The notes under the pieces were generated by a model that saw nothing but the letters and a program-made list of their open reading frames with translations, searched no databases and was not told the DNA's origin. 64,000 nucleotides of DNA from Marinomonas gallaica (GTDB lineage Bacteria; Pseudomonadota; Gammaproteobacteria; Pseudomonadales; Marinomonadaceae), in NCBI RefSeq assembly GCF_001639745.1, contig NZ_LTAX01000001.1, forward strand, positions 62,001 through 126,000, read 5' to 3'. Made by a program: the position numbers and the translations under genes. How positions within the stretch are numbered: the first letter of the stretch is position 1; each line of letters opens with the position of its first letter. Shown in pieces: positions 30,855 to 40,846 of this stretch.

Positions 30855-32462
30855 ATGACCGCTAATACCATGACTCTGAAATCCTATTTAACAGCCATCA
30901 TACTGATTACCATCACGCTGATTATTGCTGTGTCGGGTGCGTTATTAGTCTTTGTTACCAAACAAACGTATTTAGATGGTATCAGCCAACGAGGTACAGA
31001 GTTGGCAAGTGTTCTCGCGGAAGACAGCCATATCATCCAAGCAGTTAGGCGCTCTAACCAAGGCATTGATCAGTCACTGCAAGACTATATTGAAACAATC
31101 CGCGCAAAAACTGACGCGTCTTATATTGTCATAACTGACCAACAGGCCATTCGTTTAAGTCACCCGCTAACCCAGCGTGTCGGAAAGCGTTTCCAAGGGA
31201 ACGATATCTATCCGACCTTAGAAAAAGGCCTCACCCGTACCACTGTTGCTACTGGGACGCTTGGATCAGCCATCCGTAACTTTGCACCTATTATTGAAAA
31301 CCAACAGGTGATCGGAGCGGTGAGTATTGGCTACTTAGAGCAGTCAGTAACGGACTTATTGTTTAATTATTATCTCGAAGCCATGCTTTGGTTGGGATTT
31401 ATTTACATAGCCGCAATTCTGCTAACTCTGTCACTATTAAGTAAACTAAAGCGTACTTTTTTAGACTATGAGCCAGAAGAAATCGTACAGCGTTTTAAAG
31501 AACACAGTTTATTACTTGGCAGCATCAGAGAAGGCATTATCGCCATCGACCGACACCATAAAGTGACAGCCATCAATGATGCGGCATGCTATTGGTTAGC
31601 ACCAGATCAAGACCATCATAAGCTCATCGGTTTACCTTTAAATGAGTTATCACAAACACTTGCTTTACTCATCGTCGATACATTAAGCCATCGCAGCAAA
31701 CACTCCGTAACGTTAGGCCGACATGATTTCGCCGCATCCTTGTATCCGATACAAATTGAAGCTACGCATTCTGGTTACTTGATTGTTCTTAATCATGAAC
31801 AGAATATGTCCGAGCTTGAACAGGAGCTTGCAAGGACTTCAGCCTATGCCAATCAACTCCGATCCAAGACCCATGAGCACAACAATAAACTTAATGTGCT
31901 TTCGGGGTTGCTGCAGGCAGGCAACACACAATCCGCGATCGACTATTTGCAACAAGAAAGTGATCATCATCAGAATCTGCTGGGAGCACTCGTAAGAAGT
32001 ATTGAGAACAGCACCGTCGCAGGCATGCTGTTAGCGAAATACAATACCGCAACCGATCACAACATTGATTTCACACTAGACGAAGATAGCCAACTTAAAA
32101 ATTACACTCAATCTTCCAATGATGATTTAGTATCATTAATTGGCAACTTAATTGACAATGCCTGTGACGCGGCACTGAAGAGAATAAAATCAGCCCCCGA
32201 AGTCAGTGTTTTCATTAGTGATAGAACGAATTACCTGATGATTACCGTAGAAGACAGTGGCCAAGGTGTCGATGAAAAGATTGCGCAACGTATCTATGAC
32301 TTAGGAGTAAGTAGCAAACAAAATGCACCTGAGCACGGATTTGGGCTCTACTTAGTGAGCCGTATCGTAAGCCGATATAACGGCACCTTAGACTGGGAAC
32401 GCAGTGATCATAACACCACAGTATTCAGTGTTTACCTAGATAAACGAGAACTAGAACAATGA
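30855..32462 (+). CDS. sensor histidine kinase, CitA/DcuS family
   Basis: A 535-residue membrane kinase. Two transmembrane helices (about 12-34 and 170-195) flank a periplasmic PAS-like (Cache) domain of the carboxylate-binding type. A cytoplasmic PAS follows (about 215-310). The kinase region has the phospho-acceptor in THEHNNKLNVLSGLLQ, the N-box LIGNLIDNACDAAL, and G-boxes DSGQGVDE and HGFGLYLVSRIV. It should sense an external di- or tricarboxylate and control the adjacent transporter. Its stop overlaps the regulator start by 4 bp. Confidence 0.93.
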   Translation: MTANTMTLKSYLTAIILITITLIIAVSGALLVFVTKQTYLDGISQRGTELASVLAEDSHIIQAVRRSNQGIDQSLQDYIETIRAKTDASYIVITDQQAIRLSHPLTQRVGKRFQGNDIYPTLEKGLTRTTVATGTLGSAIRNFAPIIENQQVIGAVSIGYLEQSVTDLLFNYYLEAMLWLGFIYIAAILLTLSLLSKLKRTFLDYEPEEIVQRFKEHSLLLGSIREGIIAIDRHHKVTAINDAACYWLAPDQDHHKLIGLPLNELSQTLALLIVDTLSHRSKHSVTLGRHDFAASLYPIQIEATHSGYLIVLNHEQNMSELEQELARTSAYANQLRSKTHEHNNKLNVLSGLLQAGNTQSAIDYLQQESDHHQNLLGALVRSIENSTVAGMLLAKYNTATDHNIDFTLDEDSQLKNYTQSSNDDLVSLIGNLIDNACDAALKRIKSAPEVSVFISDRTNYLMITVEDSGQGVDEKIAQRIYDLGVSSKQNAPEHGFGLYLVSRIVSRYNGTLDWERSDHNTTVFSVYLDKRELEQ

Positions 32463-33136
32463 CTCAATATTCCGTTTTGATCGTAGAAGACGATCCACAA
32501 GCAAGCTACACACTAGAACAAGCGGTTAATAAGCACCCTCTGTTTAAGGTCATCGCTGCGGCAGAATCTGTTACAGAAACGCGTGAGTATTTAAAACAGC
32601 AACCCGATGTCATTTTATTAGACATTACACTGCCCGACGGGGACGGCATGAGTTTGCTAAGAGAAATACGCCAACAAAATGTTGATGCTTCCGTGATCAT
32701 GACCACAGCAGAACGTGAGTCCAGTATGGTCGCTCAGGCAATTCAATTCGGCGTGATTGATTATCTTGTGAAACCGCTGCGTCTTTCTCGTGTTCATCAA
32801 GCTCTTAACGACTTCATTGCTTTTCAAGCAAAACTCGAGGAGTCGGAGCAAATTGATCAACTTCAAATTGATGACTTGATGCGTAAAAGCAATGTAGCAA
32901 GCAAAAGCCGTAAAACACCAAAGGGTATAGACGCCACAACACTTGCAACTATGGTTGAGCACATTAAACAGCGCCAAGAGCCATTCTCAGCCCAAGAAAT
33001 TGGCGACGCATTAGAGCTAAGCCGAATCACAGCCCGACGCTATTTAGAGTATTTAGAAGAGCAAGGCATGGTTAGCATGAGCCTTAATTACAATACCGGC
33101 GGCCGCCCTAAACAGCTTTATCATATTGTCGGTTAA
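32459..33136 (+). CDS. response regulator, CitB/DcuR family
   Basis: A 225-residue regulator. The receiver domain has the acidic pair in VEDDPQ, phospho-acceptor Asp in VILLDITLPDGDG, Thr in MTTAE and Lys in LVKPLR. The C-terminal helix-turn-helix spans AQEIGDALELSRITARRYLE. The short tail GGRPKQLYHIV is typical of the family. It likely activates the upstream transporter gene. Its 3' end overlaps the convergent EamA gene by 29 bp. Confidence 0.93.
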   Translation: MTQYSVLIVEDDPQASYTLEQAVNKHPLFKVIAAAESVTETREYLKQQPDVILLDITLPDGDGMSLLREIRQQNVDASVIMTTAERESSMVAQAIQFGVIDYLVKPLRLSRVHQALNDFIAFQAKLEESEQIDQLQIDDLMRKSNVASKSRKTPKGIDATTLATMVEHIKQRQEPFSAQEIGDALELSRITARRYLEYLEEQGMVSMSLNYNTGGRPKQLYHIVG

Positions 33137-33983
33137 CCGCTTTTTTCCACCATGGATACTTTACTCGCATATTCGCCACTAATAACGAACCAATAATGAG
33201 TACAACACCACTCCATTGCAAACGGTCTAACGACTCGTCCAACATCAACATGCCTAATCCTACAGCAACGATCGGATTAAGCAGGGACAGCATGCCAAAG
33301 GCATTTGGCCCGACTTGCTTTATTGCATTGACCGCAATTAAATAGCCCAGTGCGGTATTCAAGATCACCAACCAAATCAACCCAGGTAGCTCATCGGCGC
33401 CAACAGGCATTGGTGCCCCCTCAAAGAACCAGGCAACCGGCACCAAAAGTATACCAGCCATTAGCAATTGCCATGTCGCCACCCCTAATATATCGGATAC
33501 TTGCCAATGCTTAGTCAATAAGCTGGCAATCGCAACAAACAGTACCGCAGCTAAAGCACAAGCCACACCGATTGGGTCGAGGTCTGCTGAAGGGTTCAAC
33601 AACAGAATCACCCCAGCCAAGCCAACCATAGCACTGATGGTCGCTTTCAGCTGTGGACGCTTCCCTTGTACCAACCACTGAATAATAATGAGCAGTAAAG
33701 GTAAGGTCGCGCCCAATGTGCCCACTACACCACCAGGCAAGCGATAAGCTGCGGTCATCAGCAAGATGAAGAATAAGCCTATATTAAAAAAACCTAAAAT
33801 AAATACCTTACCCAAAGACATTCTAGGTAATCGACGAACAAAGAAAAGCAGAAAAACTCCCGCTCCCAGTGCACGCCAGACAGCCACCCAAAGAGGTGTC
33901 ATATCCGTTAAAAACAAGCCAACAGCAGCATACGTACTGCCCCACAAAATCGGAGCTAACGCAGCAAGTAAAAATGGGTACAT
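33108..33983 (-). CDS. EamA/DMT-family exporter
   Basis: A 291-residue protein with about ten helices in two EamA halves. It begins FLLAALAPILWGSTYAAVGL, typical of metabolite or drug exporters. The second half has LLNPIVAVGLGMLMLDE. The C-terminal tail is basic (WWKKAVNRQYDKAV), and its last codons overlap the end of the response-regulator gene. It is divergent from a marR gene across palindromic operators, so it is probably the regulated exporter. Confidence 0.88.
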   Translation of the reverse strand: MYPFLLAALAPILWGSTYAAVGLFLTDMTPLWVAVWRALGAGVFLLFFVRRLPRMSLGKVFILGFFNIGLFFILLMTAAYRLPGGVVGTLGATLPLLLIIIQWLVQGKRPQLKATISAMVGLAGVILLLNPSADLDPIGVACALAAVLFVAIASLLTKHWQVSDILGVATWQLLMAGILLVPVAWFFEGAPMPVGADELPGLIWLVILNTALGYLIAVNAIKQVGPNAFGMLSLLNPIVAVGLGMLMLDESLDRLQWSGVVLIIGSLLVANMRVKYPWWKKAVNRQYDKAV

Positions 33984-34002
33984 AGAGCCTCACATGAAAT
34001 TT

Positions 34003-34080
34003 TATCTTTTAAAAAAGATACTTTTTTAAAAGATATTGCCATAGCGTCTTTAAATCAAGTATCTTTTGTAAAAGATACTT
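34003..34080. promoter_or_regulatory. MarR-type operator array between the EamA and marR genes
   Basis: The half-site TATCTTTT / AAAAGATA occurs five times. One perfect palindrome is 34003-34020 (8-bp arms, 2-bp centre). A second, 34057-34080, has 11-bp arms AAGTATCTTTT / AAAAGATACTT around GT. A single half-site lies at 34028-34035. This is typical of an autoregulated MarR repressor that also controls its divergent neighbour. Binding is inferred. Confidence 0.8.
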
Positions 34081-34113
34081 TTTTGCAATGCATTTCCACA
34101 GTTTGAGAGAAAC

Positions 34114-34602
34114 ATGTCTGATCACGTAGAAAAACTTTTACTGCAATGGAGCGATGTTCGGCCAGATCTCGACTGCAGCCCAATGGGTATCATTGGTAGA
34201 ATTGGTCGTATGGAGAAATTCTTATCGCCATCTGTAGAGGCCGTTATAAACTCACATGGCATGAGCCGCATAGAATTCGATTTAATGGCGACCCTGCGTC
34301 GAGCAAATGGTCCTCTAACACCAACAGAGCTCTATAAAACCACCATGCTTTCGTCTGGCGCCGTTTCTAGTAAGTTAGATAAACTCGTCGATCGAGCTTG
34401 GGTAGAGCGTTTAGTCAATGAAGAAGATCGCCGAAGCTGTCGAGTTATTCTTACTGAGAAAGGAATTGGAGTTATTGATCCAGCAGTCGAAGACCATGTC
34501 TACAACCAAAAAAAACTCCTCGAAAGTTTAACCTCCGAGGAGCAACAGACTTTAGGAAACCTACTGGCCAAATGGCTTGGCGAGCATGAAAATCAGCTTT
34601 GA
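34114..34602 (+). CDS. MarR-family transcriptional regulator
   Basis: A 162-residue winged-helix regulator. The recognition region reads TPTELYKTTMLSSGAVSSKL, followed by the wing VNEEDRRSCRVILTEKG, where Asp-Arg-Arg is the family mark. It probably represses itself and the divergent EamA exporter through the intergenic palindromes and releases DNA on ligand binding. The ligand is unknown. It converges on the lipoprotein gene with a 1-bp gap. Confidence 0.93.
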   Translation: MSDHVEKLLLQWSDVRPDLDCSPMGIIGRIGRMEKFLSPSVEAVINSHGMSRIEFDLMATLRRANGPLTPTELYKTTMLSSGAVSSKLDKLVDRAWVERLVNEEDRRSCRVILTEKGIGVIDPAVEDHVYNQKKLLESLTSEEQQTLGNLLAKWLGEHENQL

Positions 34603-34603
34603 A

Positions 34604-35062
34604 TTAATTCAAAGTACTTAGCGCAGCATAACGTTCAGTGGACGCCATATTGACTGCACGCTTCAAGGCATCTGGCGTTTGATACACTTGAGTAATGAAT
34701 TTCTGATCTTGGACTTGTTTCGCATCTAGATAATTATGCTCGACTAACCAACCTTTTAAGGCTTCTTGATCCAGCTGACCATCAGGAAGCTTCATTTTAT
34801 TCATATCATCATCGGATAACTGCGCTACGGTTCCACCAGGCAAATAAATTGCGCCCGTAATAAAGTCCACACCAAACGCGACAACCCCAGGAACAAACCA
34901 GAACAATAAGCCTAAGGCATCTAACGCCACCACCCCAATGTCCAGCTTACCGCTGTTCTGCCCCTGACGCTCTGGATAAATTAATGTGCCACATGCAGCT
35001 AATTGGGACACAATGACCGAACCTACTACAAATTTAGTAACGCCTTTCGATGTGATGTTCAT
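34604..35062 (-). CDS. putative lipoprotein of unknown function
   Basis: A 152-residue protein. The N-terminus has a basic start, a hydrophobic stretch and the lipobox LAAC at residues 21-24, so lipidation at Cys24 is likely. A second hydrophobic stretch (ALDALGLLFWFVPGVVAFGV) follows with TGAIYLPGG. I do not recognise a named family. It has a long upstream region with a 20-bp palindrome at 35168-35187. Confidence 0.7.
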   Translation of the reverse strand: MNITSKGVTKFVVGSVIVSQLAACGTLIYPERQGQNSGKLDIGVVALDALGLLFWFVPGVVAFGVDFITGAIYLPGGTVAQLSDDDMNKMKLPDGQLDQEALKGWLVEHNYLDAKQVQDQKFITQVYQTPDALKRAVNMASTERYAALSTLN

Positions 35063-35167
35063 GTTTTTCTCTCCTGTAAAAGCTTATGTATTTGAATTTG
35101 GCCCAGTTTTAGCCACATATCAATGCCGTTCATAGGAGTTTGTTTTTGTTTGCGTATTTAAGGCACA

Positions 35168-35187
35168 TTAGTTAGAGATCTAACTAA
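35168..35187. promoter_or_regulatory. 20-bp palindromic operator candidate
   Basis: Arms TTAGTTAGA / TCTAACTAA are perfect with centre GA. It lies 105 bp upstream of the lipoprotein ATG and 5 bp before a TTGACA on the plus strand. The binding protein is unknown. Confidence 0.5.
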
Positions 35188-35359
35188 TTATTTGACATTC
35201 CACTACCCTTATTTTTCTAGTATCTGGTCATTGTACTGATCCATCGGAAAAGTGCTGGTAGCTTCTAGAGAAGACGCATTACACAAAGACAAGGGATGCG
35301 GAGCAACCATCGATATACTGACGGGAGAAAGAATGAAGGTGCTGAAGTAGCTGTTAGAC

Positions 35360-35449
35360 TCAGCTACATGGGATCTCTGAGACAATCCAAGCGAGCTTGC
35401 CTATATCCATAATAGCAGCACTGATAACAACGATTCCCAATAGTTTCAT
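35360..35449 (-). CDS. possible 29-residue hydrophobic microprotein
   Basis: ATG at 35447-35449 is preceded by AGGTGAAGG. The peptide starts MKLLGIVVISAAIMDIGKLA and ends WIVSEIPCS, a plausible single membrane helix. It lies in a region with no other gene. Short frames like this arise by chance, so the call is weak. Confidence 0.22.
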   Translation of the reverse strand: MKLLGIVVISAAIMDIGKLAWIVSEIPCS

Positions 35450-35557
35450 GCCTTCACCTAATTTCAAACAGCGTATTAGATTTATAATACAATCTAACGA
35501 GCTTAGCGCATGCTCATTTGCACTCTTTTACAATCAATACAGATTCTTTACGACAAA

Positions 35558-35584
35558 AAAAACCCTGCACAAGGCAGGGTTTTT
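35558..35584. terminator. terminator of the suc operon
   Basis: A perfect 11-bp stem (AAAAACCCTGC / GCAGGGTTTTT) with a 5-nt loop, 32 bp past the sucD stop. On the minus strand it is followed by a run of T. Confidence 0.92.
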
Positions 35585-35615
35585 CGTCTCTCGATCAGGT
35601 CAGTTAAGCAATTGC

Positions 35616-36488
35616 TTACCAGCCAGTGATTTCTTTTAGAGCAGAACCGATGTCCGCAAGAGAGCGAACTGTTTTAACGCCAGCGTCTTGTAGTGCCGCG
35701 AATTTCTCGTCAGCCGTACCTTTACCACCAGAGATGATCGCACCAGCGTGACCCATACGCTTACCAGCAGGTGCAGTTACACCAGCAATATAAGACACAA
35801 CAGGCTTAGTCACGTTTGCTTTGATGTAAGCAGCCGCTTCTTCTTCCGCTGTACCACCGATTTCGCCGATCATAACAATCGCTTCAGTCTGAGGATCGTT
35901 TTGGAACATTTCCAATACGTCAATGAAGTTAGTACCAGGGATTGGATCACCACCGATACCAACACAAGTAGACTGACCAAATCCAGCGTCAGTAGTTTGC
36001 TTAACGGCTTCGTAAGTCAATGTACCAGAACGCGATACGATACCTACTTTACCTGGCAAGTGAATGTGGCCTGGCATGATACCGATTTTACATTCGCCTG
36101 GTGTGATGACACCTGGGCAGTTAGGACCAATTAGGCGTACACCTAAGTTGTCACAAGCCACTTTACAGTCAAGCATATCAAGCGTCGGAACGCCTTCAGT
36201 AATACAAACGATTAGTTTGATACCAGCATTAGCTGCTTCAAGGATTGAATCCTTTACGAAAGGTGCTGGAACGTAGATAACAGACGCTTCAGCGCCAGTT
36301 TCAACGACTGCTTCTTTTACTGTGTTGAATACAGGTAGACCAAGGTGAGTTTGACCACCTTTACCTGGTGTTACACCACCGACCATTTTCGTACCGTAAG
36401 CAATCGCTTGCTCAGAGTGGAATGTACCTTGGCCGCCAGTGAAACCCTGACAGATTACTTTTGTATCTTTGTTAATTAAAACAGACAT
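35616..36488 (-). CDS. sucD: succinyl-CoA synthetase alpha subunit
   Basis: CoA-binding subunit that carries the phospho-histidine of succinyl-CoA synthetase (TCA cycle). The 290 residues begin [20 protein letters not shown]. The CoA-binding fold has [20 protein letters not shown] and the active-site His lies in the [10 protein letters not shown] block. It is last in the sucAB-lpd-sucCD run, 2 bp after sucC, and is followed by a strong terminator. Confidence 0.97.
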   Translation of the reverse strand: MSVLINKDTKVICQGFTGGQGTFHSEQAIAYGTKMVGGVTPGKGGQTHLGLPVFNTVKEAVVETGAEASVIYVPAPFVKDSILEAANAGIKLIVCITEGVPTLDMLDCKVACDNLGVRLIGPNCPGVITPGECKIGIMPGHIHLPGKVGIVSRSGTLTYEAVKQTTDAGFGQSTCVGIGGDPIPGTNFIDVLEMFQNDPQTEAIVMIGEIGGTAEEEAAAYIKANVTKPVVSYIAGVTAPAGKRMGHAGAIISGGKGTADEKFAALQDAGVKTVRSLADIGSALKEITGW

Positions 36489-36490
36489 TA

Positions 36491-37657
36491 TTATTTGCCC
36501 TCCGCAGCTTTAACAACTTGTTCAGCTGCGTCTTTTAGACTTGTTGCAGCAATGATGTCTAGACCAGAGTTCGCAAGAACCTCACGGCCTTTCTCTGCGT
36601 TAGTACCTTCTAGACGTACGACAACAGGCACTTCAACACCAACCTGTTCAACCGCACCAATGATACCTTCTGCGATCATGTCACAACGAACGATACCACC
36701 GAAGATGTTAACCAAAACCGCTTTAACATTGCTGTCAGAAAGAATGATTTTGAACGCTTCTGCTACGCGCTCTTTGGTTGCACCGCCACCAACGTCAAGG
36801 AAGTTAGCTGGCTTGCCGCCGTGTAGGTTTACGATGTCCATTGTGCCCATCGCTAGGCCTGCACCGTTGACCATACAGCCAACGTTGCCATCAAGTGCTA
36901 CGTAGTTAAGTTCCCACTGCGCTGCATGGGCTTCACGCTCATCTTCTTGAGAAGGGTCGTGGAACTCTTGCATTTTCTTCTGACGGTATACAGCGTTGCT
37001 GTCGATATTGATCTTACCATCTAGACAGTGAAGGTTACCTTCATCTGTAATCACTAGAGGGTTGATTTCTAGAAGCGCGAAATCATGGTCATGGAACATT
37101 TGCGACAAACCAAGGAAGATCTTAGTGAACTGCTTGATTTGAGTTGGGTTAAGACCCATTTTGAATGCCATTTCACGCGCTTGGTATGGCTGTGCGCCTA
37201 CTAGCGGATCGATCTCAGCTTTGTGGATCAGCTCAGGTGTTTCCTCAGCTACTTTCTCAATTTCAACACCGCCTTCAGTAGAGGCCATGAAGACTACGCG
37301 ACGAGTAGAACGATCTACTACAGCGCCTAGGTACAATTCATTTGCAATGTCTGTGCAAGACTCGACTAAAATCTTAGCAACTGGCTGACCTTTTTCGTCA
37401 GTTTGGTAAGTGACTAGGTTTTTACCTAACCAGTTCGCTGCGAATTCTTTTACTTCATCCAAAGAATCAACAAGCTTTACACCACCTGCTTTACCGCGAC
37501 CACCAGCGTGAACTTGAGCTTTAACAACCCACTTATCACCACCAATTTTCTTCGCTGCTTCTACTGCCTCTTCCGGCGTGTCTACTGCGTACCCTGTAGA
37601 TACTGGCAGGCCATATTCAGCAAAAAGCTGTTTCGCCTGATATTCATGTAGGTTCAT
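36491..37657 (-). CDS. sucC: succinyl-CoA synthetase beta subunit
   Basis: Nucleotide-binding subunit with an ATP-grasp fold, 388 residues as expected. The N-terminus [20 protein letters not shown], the Gly-rich [14 protein letters not shown] and the C-terminal [13 protein letters not shown] are standard. It works with SucD to make ATP or GTP from succinyl-CoA. It follows lpdA across an 86-bp gap that holds a hairpin. Confidence 0.97.
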   Translation of the reverse strand: MNLHEYQAKQLFAEYGLPVSTGYAVDTPEEAVEAAKKIGGDKWVVKAQVHAGGRGKAGGVKLVDSLDEVKEFAANWLGKNLVTYQTDEKGQPVAKILVESCTDIANELYLGAVVDRSTRRVVFMASTEGGVEIEKVAEETPELIHKAEIDPLVGAQPYQAREMAFKMGLNPTQIKQFTKIFLGLSQMFHDHDFALLEINPLVITDEGNLHCLDGKINIDSNAVYRQKKMQEFHDPSQEDEREAHAAQWELNYVALDGNVGCMVNGAGLAMGTMDIVNLHGGKPANFLDVGGGATKERVAEAFKIILSDSNVKAVLVNIFGGIVRCDMIAEGIIGAVEQVGVEVPVVVRLEGTNAEKGREVLANSGLDIIAATSLKDAAEQVVKAAEGK

Positions 37658-37711
37658 TTGATTCTTCCGCTCATCTTAATGATTGACATAAGCTCTGTCC
37701 TTAGACAGAAA

Positions 37712-37732
37712 TTGCCGGCTCTAGGCCGGCAA
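37712..37732 (-). repeat. intercistronic hairpin between lpdA and sucC
   Basis: Perfect 8-bp GC-rich arms TTGCCGGC / GCCGGCAA with a 5-nt loop. A second small stem (CTGTC / GACAG) lies next to it. No T-run follows on the transcribed strand, so RNA stability or processing is more likely than termination. Confidence 0.65.
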
Positions 37733-37743
37733 ATCGAATTTTT

Positions 37744-39229
<1,486 letters not shown>

Positions 39230-39264
39230 GTTTTACTCATATCCACAGAAGTGGGTGCAATTAC

Positions 39265-40815
39265 TTAGATTTCAAGCAGTAGACGTGCCGGATCTTCTAA
39301 TAAGTCCTTGATGGTAACAAGGAATTGCACCGCTTCTTTACCGTCGATCATACGGTGATCGTACGACAACGCTAGGTACATCATAGGCTGAATGACAACC
39401 TGACCATTCACCGCCATTGGACGCTCTTGGATTTTGTGCATACCCAAGATCGCTGTTTGAGGTGGATTAATAATTGGCGTCGACATTAGCGAACCGAAAA
39501 TTCCGCCATTTGTGATGGTAAACGTACCACCTTGCATGTCATCCATACCCAGCTTACCGTCACGGCCACGAACAGCGAAATCCATGATATTAGACTCGAT
39601 ATCCGCAAGACCCATTGCTTCTGTGTTACGAAGCACTGGCACCATTAAACCGCGATTAGTCGATACCGCAACACCGATGTCTTGGTAACCATGGTAAACC
39701 ATGTCATTACCGTCAATCGAAGCATTGACTGCTGGGAAACGTTTTAAAGCTTCTGTTGCTGCTTTCACGAAGAAAGACATAAAGCCAAGTTTGGTGCCAT
39801 TGTGAGTCTTTTGGAACAAGTCTTTGTACTTGCTACGCAGCTCCATAACAGGACCCATGTTTACTTCGTTGTACGTTGTAAGCATGGCTGCACTTTGCTG
39901 AGCTTCCACTAGACGCTTAGCAATCGTTGCACGTAGACGAGTCATTGGTACACGTTTTTCAACACGACCTTCTTCACCTAATGCTGCAGTCACCGCAGGG
40001 GCAGCGGCAGCTTTACTCTCTGGCGCAGCAGCTTTAGCAGGTGCTGGTGCAGATTTCTTTTGTGCAGCAGCGTCTACGTCTTCTTTCGTAATACGTCCGC
40101 CTTTACCTGTGCCTTTGACTTGTGCTGCCGTCAAACCGGCTTCAGCAAGTGCTTTGCGCGCCGCGGGACCCGCGACAGCATCTTCATCACCCTCTTCAGC
40201 AGGCGCAGCAGCTTTTTCAGCGGGTGCAGTGGCTGCTTCGCCTGAAGCACCAACAGAAAACTTAGCCAATACTTCAGAGCTTAGAACCGTATCGCCTTCA
40301 GCTTTTAGGATGTCAGCAATCACACCATCAGCCGGTGCAACAACTTCAAGCACTACCTTATCTGTTTCAATGTCGACAATGTGCTCATCACGCTTACACG
40401 CTTCACCTGGTTGTTTGTGCCAAGCAGCAACTGTGCCATCAGCCACAGACTCTGGAAATACAGGTGCTTTAACATCTACTGTTTCAGTAGCGGCGCCAGC
40501 ATCAGCTGGGGCTTCTGTTTTTTCTACTGCTTCTGTTTTTTCTGCTTTTGCTTCTGTTGGCGCAGCAGATGCCGAAGCACCAGAGTCAAACACAGCCAAA
40601 ACTTCAGCGCTCAATACGATATCGCCTTCAGCTTTAAGAACTTCTTTCAATACACCATCAGCAGGAGCAGCAACTTCTAAAACCACTTTATCGGTTTCAA
40701 TATCAACAATGTGCTCATCACGTTTACACGCTTCGCCTGGTTGTTTGTACCATGTAGCGACAGTGCCATCTGCTACAGATTCTGGAAAAGTAGGTGCTTT
40801 AATTTCAATACTCAT
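39265..40815 (-). CDS. sucB: 2-oxoglutarate dehydrogenase E2 with two lipoyl domains
   Basis: Dihydrolipoyl succinyltransferase, the core of the oxoglutarate dehydrogenase complex. The 516 residues hold two near-identical lipoyl domains, with lysines K43 and K153 exactly 110 residues apart in [11 protein letters not shown]. They are joined by Ala/Glu-rich linkers. A peripheral-subunit-binding domain follows near 215-250 ([20 protein letters not shown]), then the catalytic domain with [12 protein letters not shown]. The E. coli enzyme is about 405 residues with one lipoyl domain, so this one is enlarged by an internal duplication. It follows sucA by 31 bp with ribosome site AAGGG. Confidence 0.96.
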   Translation of the reverse strand: MSIEIKAPTFPESVADGTVATWYKQPGEACKRDEHIVDIETDKVVLEVAAPADGVLKEVLKAEGDIVLSAEVLAVFDSGASASAAPTEAKAEKTEAVEKTEAPADAGAATETVDVKAPVFPESVADGTVAAWHKQPGEACKRDEHIVDIETDKVVLEVVAPADGVIADILKAEGDTVLSSEVLAKFSVGASGEAATAPAEKAAAPAEEGDEDAVAGPAARKALAEAGLTAAQVKGTGKGGRITKEDVDAAAQKKSAPAPAKAAAPESKAAAAPAVTAALGEEGRVEKRVPMTRLRATIAKRLVEAQQSAAMLTTYNEVNMGPVMELRSKYKDLFQKTHNGTKLGFMSFFVKAATEALKRFPAVNASIDGNDMVYHGYQDIGVAVSTNRGLMVPVLRNTEAMGLADIESNIMDFAVRGRDGKLGMDDMQGGTFTITNGGIFGSLMSTPIINPPQTAILGMHKIQERPMAVNGQVVIQPMMYLALSYDHRMIDGKEAVQFLVTIKDLLEDPARLLLEI

Positions 40816-40846
40816 TTTTTACCCTTATCTCTGACAGGCAGTGTTG

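Larger units (their letters stand above)
35063..35615. other. 553-bp gap between lipoprotein and sucD
   Basis: No convincing protein gene is seen. It holds the promoter region of the lipoprotein gene, a 20-bp palindrome (35168-35187), an isolated TTGACA at 35192-35197 on the plus strand without a good -10, a stem GTAGCTG / CAGCTAC at about 35347-35367, a 29-codon candidate reading frame (35360-35449, minus) and the sucD terminator. Confidence 0.6.

Noticed and set aside
40109-40834. Long plus-strand frame (241 codons) opposite sucB
   Set aside because: It mirrors the Ala/Glu-rich linker codons and repeats of sucB; sucB is certain and the opposite frame has Ser/Ala-rich shadow composition.
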